A stretch of 64,000 nt of DNA from positions 1-64,000 of the forward strand of contig CAYXPR010000009.1 of the NCBI GenBank assembly GCA_964467255.1. Direction: 5' to 3'. The notes beneath the pieces were generated by a model. That model was given only the letters and a program-made list of their open reading frames with translations. It searched no databases and was not told the origin of the DNA. Made by a program: the position numbers and the translations under genes. This document shows positions 45,740 to 55,584 of the stretch, piece by piece (within the stretch, counting starts at the first letter, position 1; every line of letters starts with the position of its first letter). This DNA is from CAYXPR01 sp964467255. Lineage in GTDB: Bacteria > Pseudomonadota > Alphaproteobacteria > Rickettsiales > RGZB01.

Positions 45740-46516
45740 TTATTCCCTCATCTCGCTGCGAGTCGCCGCATGCTTATAATTATCGTCGCGTAGGAACACG
45801 CCGGAAAAACGCACATTCAATCCGCCGCAACTGCCGTTATCGGCAGCGAAGAGCAGGTCAGGCGAGATTTGCTGCAAGGTCACTTCGCAGCCACTTTCTT
45901 TTTCAGAAAAAACAACCCGTGTGCCGGTGGGTTTCGCATCGGCCTTGAACGCGCCGAAATGTACCACGCGTTCGTCGCTGCCTTCATAGGTGGTCACGGG
46001 GCCATACCAGAAGGCGCTGCCATCGGCGCGGAGTGTTTCAGCATCCAGCTTCGTGATGCGGATGCTGTCCGGCAGGAAAGTTTCGGATTCGCCCGTGACT
46101 TCTGTATTTTTTGCGGTTTGCGGTTTACCAGTCACCCATGTGCCGAGCCAATGCGAAGGTTTTGGCTTTTTGGTTTTGACCACGCGCACGTTTTTTTCCG
46201 CCAGCCAGCCATAGGCGCTGCCGCGCTCAGAGAACAGATGCACGAAACGGTAGTCACCCTTCTTTTCACCGAGCAGCAGTTGGTGGGTGAGGTAGGTTTT
46301 GTCGAGCGCGAGGGTGGCGCACTCTTCCCGCGCGGCGTCGGGGCAGCCATCCGTATAATCATTCAGCAGGGGAATCGGCGTTTTGATGTTTTTAGTAAAG
46401 CGCCCGAGCACCCAGGATTGTTCCGGTGTTTTATCGGCCGCAACGGTAAGAACAGGAATCATCATCACCGCCGCCAGCAACACTGCACAGACAATGCGAA
46501 GGCTGCGGCGCATCAT
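45740..46516 (-). CDS. Exported protein of unknown function
   Basis: 258 residues, signal peptide to about residue 27 (MIPVLTVAA). No family recognised. The mature protein has a Cys pair ('DGCPDAAREECATL') and a segment 'GSAYGWLAEKNVRVV' resembling the G-W-L-x-x-x-x-V of bacterial SH3-like domains, then beta-rich sequence with two more cysteines (ESGCEV and GSCGGL). It overlaps the lysK stop by 4 bases and lies in a tight minus-strand run. Confidence 0.7.
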   Translation of the reverse strand: MMRRSLRIVCAVLLAAVMMIPVLTVAADKTPEQSWVLGRFTKNIKTPIPLLNDYTDGCPDAAREECATLALDKTYLTHQLLLGEKKGDYRFVHLFSERGSAYGWLAEKNVRVVKTKKPKPSHWLGTWVTGKPQTAKNTEVTGESETFLPDSIRITKLDAETLRADGSAFWYGPVTTYEGSDERVVHFGAFKADAKPTGTRVVFSEKESGCEVTLQQISPDLLFAADNGSCGGLNVRFSGVFLRDDNYKHAATRSEMRE

Positions 46517-48096
46517 GCGGCGTCCTTACGCGCGAGGGATTGTGTGGCGAGCGCGATGGTTTCTTCCACGCCATAGAGTGCGATGAAACTACCCATGCGA
46601 GGACCCTGTGCCTGACCCAGCATCACTTCATACAGCGCCCCGAACCAGTCACGTAAATTTTCAAACCCATGCAGCTTGCCCACTTCATACACCATGTTCT
46701 GAAGTTCTTCCGCCGAGGCACCTTTGGGCGCATCGCGCAGCTTGCCGATGAGGGCCTCAATCGCGGCACGCTCTTTTTCCGTGGCGTTGCGGAATTTTTT
46801 CTCCGGCTTGATGAAGTCGTGGTAGTAAGACACGGCATATTCAACCAGTTTGTCTAATAACGGCGAATTCTGCGGTGTTGCGTCGGGTGCATAGCGGCTG
46901 ATGAAGCCCCAGAGTACCGATTTATCGTCGGTGCTCGACACGCTAGCAAGGTTCAGCAGCAGCCCGAAAGTAACAGGCATGTTGCTCTTCGGCGGCACGC
47001 CGTTATGGATGTGCCACACAGGGTTTTCTACCTGCAGAACCTCTTCCTGTTCCTCGAATTTAACCAGATGGCTAACATACTCATCCACATGTTTGGGTAT
47101 CACATCAAAATGCAGGCGCTTTGCTTTGCGTGGCGAACCATACATATAGAGCGCAAGGCTTTCCGGCGTGGCGTAACGCAGCCATTCATCAATCGTGAGG
47201 CCGTTGCCCTTGGATTTGCTAATCTTCTGACCCTGTTCATCGAGGAACAGCTCATAGAAAAAGCCTTCCGGCGGGGTGCCACCTAAAATACGGCAGATTT
47301 TTGCGGATAGTTCCGCAGACGGAATGAGGTCTTTTCCATACATTTCATAGTCGACTTCGAGTGCCGTCCAGCGCATGGCCCAGTCGGCCTTCCACTGCAT
47401 TTTGCAACGCCCGCCGGTGACGGGCGTTTCCACGTCTTCACCGGTTTCAGGGTCAACATAGGTCAGCGTGCCTTTGGCGACATTCGTGGCCTTAATCGGC
47501 ACTTGCAGCACCTTGCCTGTGCGCGGGCATACCGGCATGAAGGGGCTGTAGGTCTGCTGGCGTTCATCGCCCAGCGTGGGCAGCATCACCTTTAAGATAG
47601 CATCAACTTTTTCTAGGCATTTCAGCAATGTAGCATCAAACATTCCGGATGTGTAACAATCTGTCGCACTCTTAAATTCATACTCAAAGCCGAACGTATC
47701 TAAAAATGCACGCAGGCGCGCATTCATGTGATGGCCGAAACTCTCATGCGTGCCGAACGGATCGGGGATGGAGGTGAGAGCTTTGCCCAAATGCTGCGCG
47801 ACCATTTCTTTGTTCGGAAGATTATCGGGCACTTTACGGAGCCCATCCATGTCGTCTGAAAACGCGAACAGGCGCGTGGGGATGTCTGACAGGCGCGCGA
47901 AGGCCTGACGCACCATGGTGGTGCGCGCCACTTCGCCAAACGTGCCGATGTGCGGCAGACCCGAGGGACCATAGCCGGTTTCAAACAGCACGTAGCCTTT
48001 TTTTGGCGGCGCTTTTTCAAACCGCGTGACAAGTTTTTTGGCTTCTTCAAACGGCCAGGCTTTGGCGTTGGTGAAATGTTCAATCGAGATGGGCAT
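46513..48096 (-). CDS. lysK: Lysyl-tRNA synthetase, class I (LysK)
   Basis: 527 residues. Charges tRNA-Lys with lysine. Class I signatures: HIGH motif as 'PSGLPHIGTFGEV' and KMSKS motif as 'GQKISKSKGNGLTIDEWL'. 'GTHESFGHHMNARLRAFLDTFG' and the C-terminal anticodon-binding helices complete it. Class I LysRS is found in archaea and in alphaproteobacteria and spirochaetes, so it is a taxonomic marker here. 73 bases separate it from the upstream GT2 gene. Confidence 0.95.
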   Translation of the reverse strand: MPISIEHFTNAKAWPFEEAKKLVTRFEKAPPKKGYVLFETGYGPSGLPHIGTFGEVARTTMVRQAFARLSDIPTRLFAFSDDMDGLRKVPDNLPNKEMVAQHLGKALTSIPDPFGTHESFGHHMNARLRAFLDTFGFEYEFKSATDCYTSGMFDATLLKCLEKVDAILKVMLPTLGDERQQTYSPFMPVCPRTGKVLQVPIKATNVAKGTLTYVDPETGEDVETPVTGGRCKMQWKADWAMRWTALEVDYEMYGKDLIPSAELSAKICRILGGTPPEGFFYELFLDEQGQKISKSKGNGLTIDEWLRYATPESLALYMYGSPRKAKRLHFDVIPKHVDEYVSHLVKFEEQEEVLQVENPVWHIHNGVPPKSNMPVTFGLLLNLASVSSTDDKSVLWGFISRYAPDATPQNSPLLDKLVEYAVSYYHDFIKPEKKFRNATEKERAAIEALIGKLRDAPKGASAEELQNMVYEVGKLHGFENLRDWFGALYEVMLGQAQGPRMGSFIALYGVEETIALATQSLARKDAA

Positions 48097-48169
48097 GATG
48101 TTCTACGCTTAAAAAATATGCCGGATACGCCGGTAATGGCGAGAAAACTAATGTTTTGCGCGGTTCTTG

Positions 48170-49144
48170 TCAACGGACGGAAGGGAATCCGTCCTTCGGA
48201 CAGGCAGGCATTTTAAAAAGCCCGTGTTTTAAACCGCGACCGATGGATTTGAATTTGGCTTTGCGCCCTTTTTCAAAACAGCCGATGCGGAACATGTCAT
48301 ACGGCACCGCCAGCAGGTCATAGAGCACATAACCCGGCACTTTGTACCAGTAGCCTTTCCACATGCAGCTGCGGTTCCGGTAAATGGTGAAGCGGCGCGG
48401 CGCCGTGTGATTGCTGGTGTGGAACGTGCGCTTTAAAAGCTGGTGCGCAGTTTTAGCGCCAATCGTGTGCGAAAGGCGCGCGCTGCCTGCGGCCAGAATG
48501 TGCCAGTGGCGGCTGCGGGCACGTAGGCAAAACTCGGTGTCGATATAGTCGATGTAAAAATCTTCCCGCATGAGGCCGACTTCCTCCAGCACCTCACGCC
48601 GAATAAGGCTGCCTGCGGCAATCACCGCCATCACGTCTTCTAGCGTGTGGTCTTCCCCCACGCCACGGCGGCGGAACAGCAGCCCACCCCAGCGCGACAT
48701 GAAAGGCTGCGGCTTGTTCGTGTTGCGGTCTAGAATCACAGGGGCGAGGATGCCGATTTTTTCGGGATGCGCGGTGGCAGCTAAACCTTCTTTCAGGCCA
48801 TTGATCATGCCGGAGACGGCGGCGCTGTCGTCATCCATCAGCAGCACCCATTCGGCGCCTTCCATAAGCGCTTGGCGGATGCCGATATTCTGCGCGCGCG
48901 CCAAACCGAAATTGGTTTCGTTGGCAATAAGGCTGACTTTGGGCGAGAGACTGTCTGCAATCGTGCGCACGATGGCACGGCTTATCGCCTCGGTGCTGTT
49001 ATCGACGAGGATGACCTTTTCAACCTGATGCAGGTAGGTTTTGATGTGATGGGCAAAAGATTCGCTGACGTTATAGGTGACCGTTACGGCGAAGATACGC
49101 TGACAGAGGGCTGGGTCTTTATCCGCGAACCGGTTCTGCGGCAT
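48170..49144 (-). CDS. GT2 glycosyltransferase, rhamnosyltransferase-like
   Basis: 324 residues. 'FAVTVTYNVSESFAHHIKTYLHQVEKVILVDNSTEAI', 'NFGLARAQNIGIRQALMEGAEWVLLMDDDSA' (D-D-D-S metal and donor site) and 'DYIDTEFCLRAR' are the family marks, of the form seen in rhamnosyltransferases. With rfbBADC elsewhere in the window a dTDP-rhamnose donor is plausible, but not shown. The C-terminus is basic. It follows the small exported protein by three bases. Confidence 0.85.
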   Translation of the reverse strand: MPQNRFADKDPALCQRIFAVTVTYNVSESFAHHIKTYLHQVEKVILVDNSTEAISRAIVRTIADSLSPKVSLIANETNFGLARAQNIGIRQALMEGAEWVLLMDDDSAAVSGMINGLKEGLAATAHPEKIGILAPVILDRNTNKPQPFMSRWGGLLFRRRGVGEDHTLEDVMAVIAAGSLIRREVLEEVGLMREDFYIDYIDTEFCLRARSRHWHILAAGSARLSHTIGAKTAHQLLKRTFHTSNHTAPRRFTIYRNRSCMWKGYWYKVPGYVLYDLLAVPYDMFRIGCFEKGRKAKFKSIGRGLKHGLFKMPACPKDGFPSVR

Positions 49145-49147
49145 GGG

Positions 49148-49618
49148 CTATTCGGCGATTTCAGGCAAAAAGCGTTTCACAAAGGCTTTGAGCGACAGCA
49201 CTTCAGAACCCGGCGTGCTAACACCGACCTGCGCATTATCCACCGTGATGAAGCCGTTTTCATAGGGCAGGGATTTTACCGCGCAGCCGCCATCTAAGGC
49301 ATCGAGCACGCCGTTTTTCTCCTTTAGCAAGAACACTGCCGGTGTATTGGCGGCGGTGACGATGCCGAAGGGGCAGATGCCCGTCCAGCTTTTAACGGTG
49401 ACGGTAGTGCCAGCGGTGACTTTGCCCTTCAGCACGGCTTCGATTTCAATCTCGATGGTTTCGGGGCGTTCTTTTTTGCTGCTATCGGTGCGCTTGCCGA
49501 TGATGACGGTATCCACCCCTTTTAAGGTTTGATCCAGCGTGAGCTGTTTGGCGCAGGGTGCGCAGGCCAAAGCAGGGCTGGCGAATAAAACGAGCAGGAG
49601 GGGGAGAAGAAAGCGCAT
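49148..49618 (-). CDS. Small exported protein of unknown function
   Basis: 156 residues. Signal peptide ends near 'ASPALA' followed by 'CAPCAKQLTLDQTLKGVDTVIIGKRT', so mature N-terminal C-x-x-C. Beta-rich body ('TIEIEIEAVLKGKVTAGTTVTVKSW') resembling small secreted proteins that begin with C-x-x-C and a 'V-x-x-V-L-K-G' strand; two more cysteines follow. No catalytic motif. It is transcribed with fadE upstream (gap of three bases), but nothing else ties it to fatty-acid metabolism. Confidence 0.72.
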   Translation of the reverse strand: MRFLLPLLLVLFASPALACAPCAKQLTLDQTLKGVDTVIIGKRTDSSKKERPETIEIEIEAVLKGKVTAGTTVTVKSWTGICPFGIVTAANTPAVFLLKEKNGVLDALDGGCAVKSLPYENGFITVDNAQVGVSTPGSEVLSLKAFVKRFLPEIAE

Positions 49619-49621
49619 GGG

Positions 49622-51397
49622 TTACTCCACATCAGGCATATGCAAGAATTTAGCACCCGCAGTGAGGGTGGCAAGCAAACCATAATGCTGCGGAAGTAAT
49701 TTATTCATGAAAAAGCGCGCCGAGGCAAGCTTGGTTTCATAAAACAACTTTTCTTCGCCGTCTTTCTTCGCCAGTGCAATCTTCGCGGCCTTTGCCCACA
49801 AGTAACCCAGCACCACCAGCGAGAACATGCGCTGATATTCCACCGAAGCACCTGCGGCCTCCTCAGGGTTGGCCATGCCTTTTTGCGCAATCCACATACT
49901 GGCGCTTTGCAAAGAACCAATTGCCTGATGCAGCGGTTTGGTGAATTCTGCCATTTCGGGCACATCGCGGTTGGCGGCGATAAATTCGGTGGCCGGATGG
50001 AAGAAGGTGCGCAAATAACGCCCCATGCCCATCGGCAATTTGCGACCGACTAAATCGAGCGCCTGCACACCGTTCGTGCCTTCGTAAATTTGCGTGATGC
50101 GTACGTCGCGCGCGAACTGCTCCATGCCATATTCTTTGATATAACCGTAACCACCGAACACCTGCATGCCGATATTGGCGACATCCGAACCCATGTCGGT
50201 GAGGTAAGACTTCACAATCGGCGTCATCAGCTGAATGAAATCATCGCGCTCTTTGCGGAATTTTTCATCCGGATGGTGTTTGTGCAAATCCATCTGCAGT
50301 GCCACCCACATGACGAGCATGCGCATGCCTTCGGTGACCGAACGCATGGTGAGCAGCATGCGGCGCACGTCTGGGTGCACGGTAATGGGGTCCGCCGATT
50401 TTTCAGGGAACTTCGCGCCCTTAAGGCCGCGCCCCTGCGGACGCTCCTTCGCGTAAGCCAGCGCGTTTTGGTAGGACACTTCGGCGATACCAAGACCCTG
50501 CACGCCGACATAAATGCGCGCCTCATTCATCATGGTGAACATGGCTTTCAGGCCCTTATGCGGCACGCCGACGAGCCATGCTTTGGCGCCGTCGTAATTC
50601 ATCACGCAGGTGGGCGAGCCATGCAGACCCATTTTATGCTCAATGCCGCTGCACACGATTTTATTGCGTTCACCCGGTGTGCCATCCGGCTTCAGATTAA
50701 ATTTTGAGGCCACGAAAAGGCTGATGCCTTTCACGCCCGCAGGCGCATCGGGCAGGCGCGCCAGAATAAGGTGCACGATATTTTCCGTGGCATCCTGATC
50801 GCCTTCTGAGATGAAGATTTTACTGCCGGTGATGGAATAACTACCATCCCCATTTGGCTCGGCTTTGGTTTTTACAAGGCCCAGATCCGTACCCGCTTGT
50901 GGCTCGGTGAGGCACATCACCCCGCTCCACTCGCCGGAAATCATTTTCGGCAAGTAGCGGTCTTTGAGTTCATCGGCGGCATGTAGGTAGAGCGCATTCA
51001 CCGCGCCATGCGTAAGGCCGGGCAGAAGCCCGAACGAAAGATTCGCCGAGCAAATCATTTCGGTGAGTGGCATGGCGAGCGCCTCAGGCAAACCTTGGCC
51101 GCCATATTTGGGGTCAAACGTGAAGGAGGCCCAGCCTGCCTCCACATAGGCTTTATACGCTTCTTTAAAGCCCTTCGGCAGAATCACGTTGCCGTTTTCA
51201 AACTTGAGCCCCTCTTTGTCACCGGACTGGTTGATGGGCTGCAGCACTTCTTCGCAGAACTGCGCGGCGCCTTCTAAAATCGGGTCGACGAGTGAAAGGT
51301 CAGCAAAGCCCTTGATGACGTCTTTATATTGTGCAACTTCCAGCAGCTCGTTGAGCACAAACTGGTAATCGCGTATGGGTGCTTTATAACTTGGCAT
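49622..51397 (-). CDS. fadE: Acyl-CoA dehydrogenase (FadE-type, ~600-residue form)
   Basis: 591 residues. FAD-dependent first oxidation of beta-oxidation. Begins 'MPSYKAPIRDYQFVLNELLEV', the short N-terminal domain of the long ACAD form, then 'MCLTEPQAGTDLGLVKTKAEP' (FAD/substrate region), 'GITGSKIFISEGDQD'-like strand, 'HGSPTCVMNYDGA', 'QVFGGYGYIKEYGMEQFARDVRITQIYEGTNGVQALDLVGRKL' (C-terminal signature with the catalytic-base glutamate region) and the extra C-terminal helical domain. It lies three bases after the fadB-type gene. Confidence 0.93.
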   Translation of the reverse strand: MPSYKAPIRDYQFVLNELLEVAQYKDVIKGFADLSLVDPILEGAAQFCEEVLQPINQSGDKEGLKFENGNVILPKGFKEAYKAYVEAGWASFTFDPKYGGQGLPEALAMPLTEMICSANLSFGLLPGLTHGAVNALYLHAADELKDRYLPKMISGEWSGVMCLTEPQAGTDLGLVKTKAEPNGDGSYSITGSKIFISEGDQDATENIVHLILARLPDAPAGVKGISLFVASKFNLKPDGTPGERNKIVCSGIEHKMGLHGSPTCVMNYDGAKAWLVGVPHKGLKAMFTMMNEARIYVGVQGLGIAEVSYQNALAYAKERPQGRGLKGAKFPEKSADPITVHPDVRRMLLTMRSVTEGMRMLVMWVALQMDLHKHHPDEKFRKERDDFIQLMTPIVKSYLTDMGSDVANIGMQVFGGYGYIKEYGMEQFARDVRITQIYEGTNGVQALDLVGRKLPMGMGRYLRTFFHPATEFIAANRDVPEMAEFTKPLHQAIGSLQSASMWIAQKGMANPEEAAGASVEYQRMFSLVVLGYLWAKAAKIALAKKDGEEKLFYETKLASARFFMNKLLPQHYGLLATLTAGAKFLHMPDVE

Positions 51398-51400
51398 ACA

Positions 51401-53797
51401 TTAGTTCCTCAACGGTTTACCGGTTTCCAGCATGTGTTCAATGCGGGCAAGTGAATCAGGATGCTTCACCAACTCCACAAACACATCACGCTCTAAGTCG
51501 AGCAAATCTTGTTCGGTGAGCGGCTTGCTGATACCGGCGTTGCCGCCGGAAAGCACTTTGGCGAGCGCGGTGGAAACCACTGCATCATGCGCCGTGGCCT
51601 TGCCGCTTTTCACGAAGCCTGCAATCGCCATGTGCAGCGCCGTGCGCGCCGTGGCACCCGGCAGGTGAATCACAGCGGGCTCTGGCGGTTTGTAATTCGG
51701 TGCGAGCTTCAGTGCGAGCGCTTTAGCATCGGCCAGCACGCGGCGGCGATTCATGGTGATGCCGTGAATTTCCGGCAGGATGAGCATGTCTTTTGCGTGT
51801 TCGGCAGATTCACCTACCTTGGCAGTCGCGATATATTCAAACGACTTAGTGACTGCGGGCATGGTGTTCAAGGCCTTCACGGGCGGAATGAAAGAGAACA
51901 TGCCACCGACTTTTGCCACCAGCGATTCTTCCTTCTGGCGTTGACGCACATGGCGCACGAGCATTTCTTTGCAACCACCCCAACCCGGAATGAGGCCGAC
52001 GCCCACTTCCACAAGGCCGGAATAAAACTCTACGTGCGCTTGCACCGCGTCGCAATGCAGCAGCACTTCGCACCCGCCACCCAACGCCATGCCTGAAGGC
52101 GCACCCACCACAGGGAAGGGCGCATAACGCATGGCTTTGAACGTGTCCTGACCTTGTTTGATGATACCGTCGACGGTTTTCCATGCGGCGCAGTTCGCTA
52201 CGAAGAGCAGCACGCCGATATTTGCACCGACCGAGAAATTATCCGCGTCATTGCCGATGATGAGCGCGCGGTGATCTTTCTTCACCAACTCCACCGCTTC
52301 AACAATCATGTCGAGCAGCATGGGGTCGAACGTATTCATTTTGGAAACGAATTCGAGGCACACGACACCATCGCCGACATCCCACAATGCGGCGGACGGA
52401 TTTTTCTTAATGGGTTTTTTGCCGCGCTTCACATCGGCCAGCATCCAGCTGCCTGCCGGTACGGCGATGGCGGTGTAGCCCTTGCCATCGAAATACATTT
52501 TCTTCGTGCCTTCTTCTTTGTAGAAATTGCCCGTGCCTACGGCAGAGAGAATTGGCGGCACGGCGATGTTCATGGATTTTAATTTTTCAGCGAGCCATGC
52601 GGCGCCCGAAGAATCCTTCGTGCCAAGGCGGTCAACCAGCTCAAACGGGCCGTATTTCCAGTTGTAACCAAGGCGCATCGCATCATCCACCGCCACGACG
52701 TTCGACGCGATTTCAGGAATAAGGGATGCGGTGTAGCTCAGTAAATGCGCGAGCACGGACAGCGCATACTGACCGCCTTTATCAGGGTGCTCCACGAGTG
52801 TGCGGAGACCATCTTTAGCTTTTTCCACGCTTTCAAGCTTGGCTTTTTCTTCCGGCCGGAAATTGCCGGTTTTAAAGTCGATCACTTCTTTAGATTTTTT
52901 GCCACCCTCGGTGTTGAGGCGGAAGAAGCCACCTTTGCCTTTGCGGCCCGTGTAGCCGTCTTTAATCATTTTGGTGACGATTTCCGGCTCTTTATAGATG
53001 GTGCGGAAACCGTCTTTTTCTGGCAGGGAGTCAAACATTTCCTTTGCAATAAGCGGCAGCAAATCAATGCCAATCAAATCCATCAACCCGAACACACCGG
53101 TTTTCGGCACGCCGATGGGCTTGCCCATGACGCTGTCGGCCTCTTCCACCGTGAGGCCTAAACGCATGGCCTCGAGCATGGCAATTTCCATCCAATACAC
53201 GCCGATGCGGTTGGCAATGAAACCTGGCGTGTCGTTGCAATCCACCACGCCCTTGCCGAGCGTGACGTCGCAGAAATTTCGGATGAGTTCGATGGTGTCT
53301 TTACGCGTTTCAGGCCCCGTGACGAGTTCGAGCAAGCGCATGTAGCGCGGCGGGTTAAAGAAGTGCGTAATCAAAAAGTCGCGTTTGAAACTTTCCGGCA
53401 TACCTTCGGTGAGCGCATGCAGCGGAATGGTGGAGGTGTTTGACGACACAATCGCACCTTCCTTGCGGTAGGTATTCACCTTGCGGTAGACGTCTTTTTT
53501 GATTTCGAGTTTTTCGATGACGACTTCGATAATCCAGTCGCACTCTTTGAGCTTAGCGAGGTCATCTTCCATGTTGCCGATGGTGATGTGTTTTAATTTG
53601 CGCGGGTGCGTGAGTGCGGCAGGTTTTGATTTTTTGAGTTTTTCGAGCGCGCCCTCGGTGAGCTGGTTGCGGGTTTTTGCGTCTTTGGGCACAATGTCGA
53701 GCAGCAGCACGTCTGTGCCGCTATTGGCGATGTGCGCGGCGATACCCGCACCCATGACGCCTGAACCAATTACCGCTACTTTTTTAATGTCCCGCAT
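51401..53797 (-). CDS. Bifunctional 3-hydroxyacyl-CoA dehydrogenase / enoyl-CoA hydratase, FadN-like order
   Basis: 798 residues. The 3-hydroxyacyl-CoA dehydrogenase comes first ('VAVIGSGVMGAGIAAHIANSG'; catalytic region 'LITHFFNPPRYMRLLELVTG'), and the enoyl-CoA hydratase last ('APSGMALGGGCEVLLHCDAV' and 'GLVEVGVGLIPGWGGCKEML', keeping both catalytic glutamates). This order is that of Bacillus FadN, whereas E. coli FadB has the hydratase first. It performs the second and third steps of beta-oxidation. A 210-residue unknown gene separates it from the thiolase gene. Confidence 0.93.
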   Translation of the reverse strand: MRDIKKVAVIGSGVMGAGIAAHIANSGTDVLLLDIVPKDAKTRNQLTEGALEKLKKSKPAALTHPRKLKHITIGNMEDDLAKLKECDWIIEVVIEKLEIKKDVYRKVNTYRKEGAIVSSNTSTIPLHALTEGMPESFKRDFLITHFFNPPRYMRLLELVTGPETRKDTIELIRNFCDVTLGKGVVDCNDTPGFIANRIGVYWMEIAMLEAMRLGLTVEEADSVMGKPIGVPKTGVFGLMDLIGIDLLPLIAKEMFDSLPEKDGFRTIYKEPEIVTKMIKDGYTGRKGKGGFFRLNTEGGKKSKEVIDFKTGNFRPEEKAKLESVEKAKDGLRTLVEHPDKGGQYALSVLAHLLSYTASLIPEIASNVVAVDDAMRLGYNWKYGPFELVDRLGTKDSSGAAWLAEKLKSMNIAVPPILSAVGTGNFYKEEGTKKMYFDGKGYTAIAVPAGSWMLADVKRGKKPIKKNPSAALWDVGDGVVCLEFVSKMNTFDPMLLDMIVEAVELVKKDHRALIIGNDADNFSVGANIGVLLFVANCAAWKTVDGIIKQGQDTFKAMRYAPFPVVGAPSGMALGGGCEVLLHCDAVQAHVEFYSGLVEVGVGLIPGWGGCKEMLVRHVRQRQKEESLVAKVGGMFSFIPPVKALNTMPAVTKSFEYIATAKVGESAEHAKDMLILPEIHGITMNRRRVLADAKALALKLAPNYKPPEPAVIHLPGATARTALHMAIAGFVKSGKATAHDAVVSTALAKVLSGGNAGISKPLTEQDLLDLERDVFVELVKHPDSLARIEHMLETGKPLRN

Positions 53798-53824
53798 ACC
53801 TGCACCATGATGTGTAAAAAATGT

Positions 53825-54457
53825 TTAGTCCCGACTTGTTCCGCGCTCCAGTTTTGCTAATTCTTTTTGTAGGCTTAAAAAAAGCCCGCGGTTGGAGGGC
53901 TCGAACCCTTCCGACAGGCGGCGGAATTCCGCCATCTCTTCCGGCTTTATCTCGACCTCGCCATTTTCGTCAGGCGTTTTGCCCTTCATCAGACTTTCTG
54001 TGCGGTGCTTGTGGCTGTATGCACCGATATCGATGGGGTTAGTGGTAAGGCCTTCCTTGTTGGCACCCTGTGAGACGAAAATGCCGACATCATCGCATTT
54101 TTCGACCAATTCTTTGATGTCTTGAATGATGGTTTTCCGCTCCTCTTTTGTGAGGGGCGTTTGCGGGTTTACCACCACTTTTAAAAGCGCCGCCAGGCTT
54201 TGCGAAAGCATGTATTCCATTTCATGTTCTTCGGGCTGATTTTCATGACGCTTTGTTGGTGCCATTAAATCCCATTTTGGCGATACGCCGAGATGCATTT
54301 CATTCAAATGTGCAAATGCGCCCGAGACTTCTGACCTGCGCTGATCCAGCACGCGCAATTTGCCAGACGCGCCTGCGCTGATCACCTCGTTGACATCACC
54401 ATTTAGCTGCGCAAGGCGTTCTTGCAGGCTTAACATGTCGGCGGGCGAGATGCGCAT
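53825..54457 (-). CDS. Unknown cytosolic protein inside the beta-oxidation operon
   Basis: 210 residues, start at ATG 54457, two bases past the thiolase stop; a longer frame to 54508 overlaps the thiolase. No signal peptide or membrane segment. Charged and mostly helical, with a coiled-coil-like N-terminus ('ADMLSLQERLAQLNGDVNEVI') and Lys/Glu-rich C-terminal part; no domain recognised. The tight position between fadA and fadB on the same strand shows co-transcription, so a role linked to fatty-acid metabolism or to the enzyme complex is possible, but there is no sequence evidence for it. Confidence 0.65.
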   Translation of the reverse strand: MRISPADMLSLQERLAQLNGDVNEVISAGASGKLRVLDQRRSEVSGAFAHLNEMHLGVSPKWDLMAPTKRHENQPEEHEMEYMLSQSLAALLKVVVNPQTPLTKEERKTIIQDIKELVEKCDDVGIFVSQGANKEGLTTNPIDIGAYSHKHRTESLMKGKTPDENGEVEIKPEEMAEFRRLSEGFEPSNRGLFLSLQKELAKLERGTSRD

Positions 54458-54459
54458 GG

Positions 54460-55584
54460 TCAAATGGCCTCCAGCACCGTGGCGATACCCTGTCCGCCGC
54501 CGATACACATGGTGGCGAGGGCATATTTTTTCTTTTCACGCTTTAACAGCAGCGCAGCTTTACCAGTGACACGCCCGCCGGATGCGCCGAGCGGATGGCC
54601 AATCGCAATCGCGCCGCCATCGATATTCAATTTGCTTTCATCAATGCCGAGGTCTCGTATCACCGCCATGGATTGTGCGGCAAACGCTTCGTTCAGTTCG
54701 ATAATATCGATGTCTTTGATCGTAAGGCCAGCGCGGGCAAGCGCTTTTTGTGAAGCGCCTACGGGGCCAATACCCATGATTTCCGGCGCGCAGCCCGAAA
54801 CGGCCATGCTTTTAATGCGGGCAAGCTTCGGTAATTTGTGCTTGTCAGCATATTCTTCTGAGGTGAGCAGCACACAGGATGCGCCGTCCGTTAAGGGACT
54901 GGATGTGCCTGCCGTGACCGAGCCCTTGGCAAGGAACGGCGGCTTTAATTCGGCAAGTTTTTCAAGTGTGGTGTCGCCGCGCACGCAACCATCTGTATCC
55001 ACCGCGCCGATGGCCATGACTTCGTCTTTATATTTACCAGCCTTAATCGCCGCCGCTGCTTTCTGGTGGCTTTTCAGCGCGAATTCTTCCTGCGCCTTAC
55101 GCGAGATTTTATACTTACTGGCGAGATTTTCTGCCGTGATGCCCATGGCTTCATACGCCTCAGGATAACGTTCATACAGCGCCGGATTCGGCGCGGGGGT
55201 AAAGCCCACCATCGGCACGCTGGTCATGGATTCCACTCCGCCGCACAAAAACACATCACCGCTGCCGGTGGCAATTGCCCCCGCCGCATCGTGAATGGTT
55301 TGCATGGATGAACCGCAGAAGCGGTTGGAGGTGACGCCCGCCACGGTGACCGGCAGGCCCGCGATGAAGGCCACCAAGCGGCCAATGTTAAGGCCCTGCT
55401 CACCTTCAGGGAAGGCGCAGCCGAGTTTAATGTCTTCAATATCGGCGGGGTTTATTTTGGTGCGCGCGACAAGCTCTTTAATGACGGCAGCGGCCAAATC
55501 ATCGGGCCGGACATGCGCTAAAGCGCCTTTGTGCGCGGGGGTGAAGGGTGAACGGACATAGCCACAAATGACTGCCTGACGCAT
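54460..55584 (-). CDS. fadA: Acetyl-CoA acyltransferase / thiolase (FadA-type)
   Basis: 374 residues. Final thiolytic step of beta-oxidation. All three active-site blocks: Cys in 'SNRFCGSSMQTIHDAAGAI', 'GHPLGASGGRVTGKAAL' (His) and 'YALATMCIGGGQGIATVLE' (Cys). A long GAGGGAGGA leader before the ATG points to strong translation. First gene of the tight fadA, unknown, fadB, fadE run. Confidence 0.95.
   Translation of the reverse strand: MRQAVICGYVRSPFTPAHKGALAHVRPDDLAAAVIKELVARTKINPADIEDIKLGCAFPEGEQGLNIGRLVAFIAGLPVTVAGVTSNRFCGSSMQTIHDAAGAIATGSGDVFLCGGVESMTSVPMVGFTPAPNPALYERYPEAYEAMGITAENLASKYKISRKAQEEFALKSHQKAAAAIKAGKYKDEVMAIGAVDTDGCVRGDTTLEKLAELKPPFLAKGSVTAGTSSPLTDGASCVLLTSEEYADKHKLPKLARIKSMAVSGCAPEIMGIGPVGASQKALARAGLTIKDIDIIELNEAFAAQSMAVIRDLGIDESKLNIDGGAIAIGHPLGASGGRVTGKAALLLKREKKKYALATMCIGGGQGIATVLEAI

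Noticed and set aside
50090..50707. 205-residue plus-strand ORF opposite the acyl-CoA dehydrogenase
   Set aside because: Shadow frame; His-rich composition reflects the reverse of the real gene.
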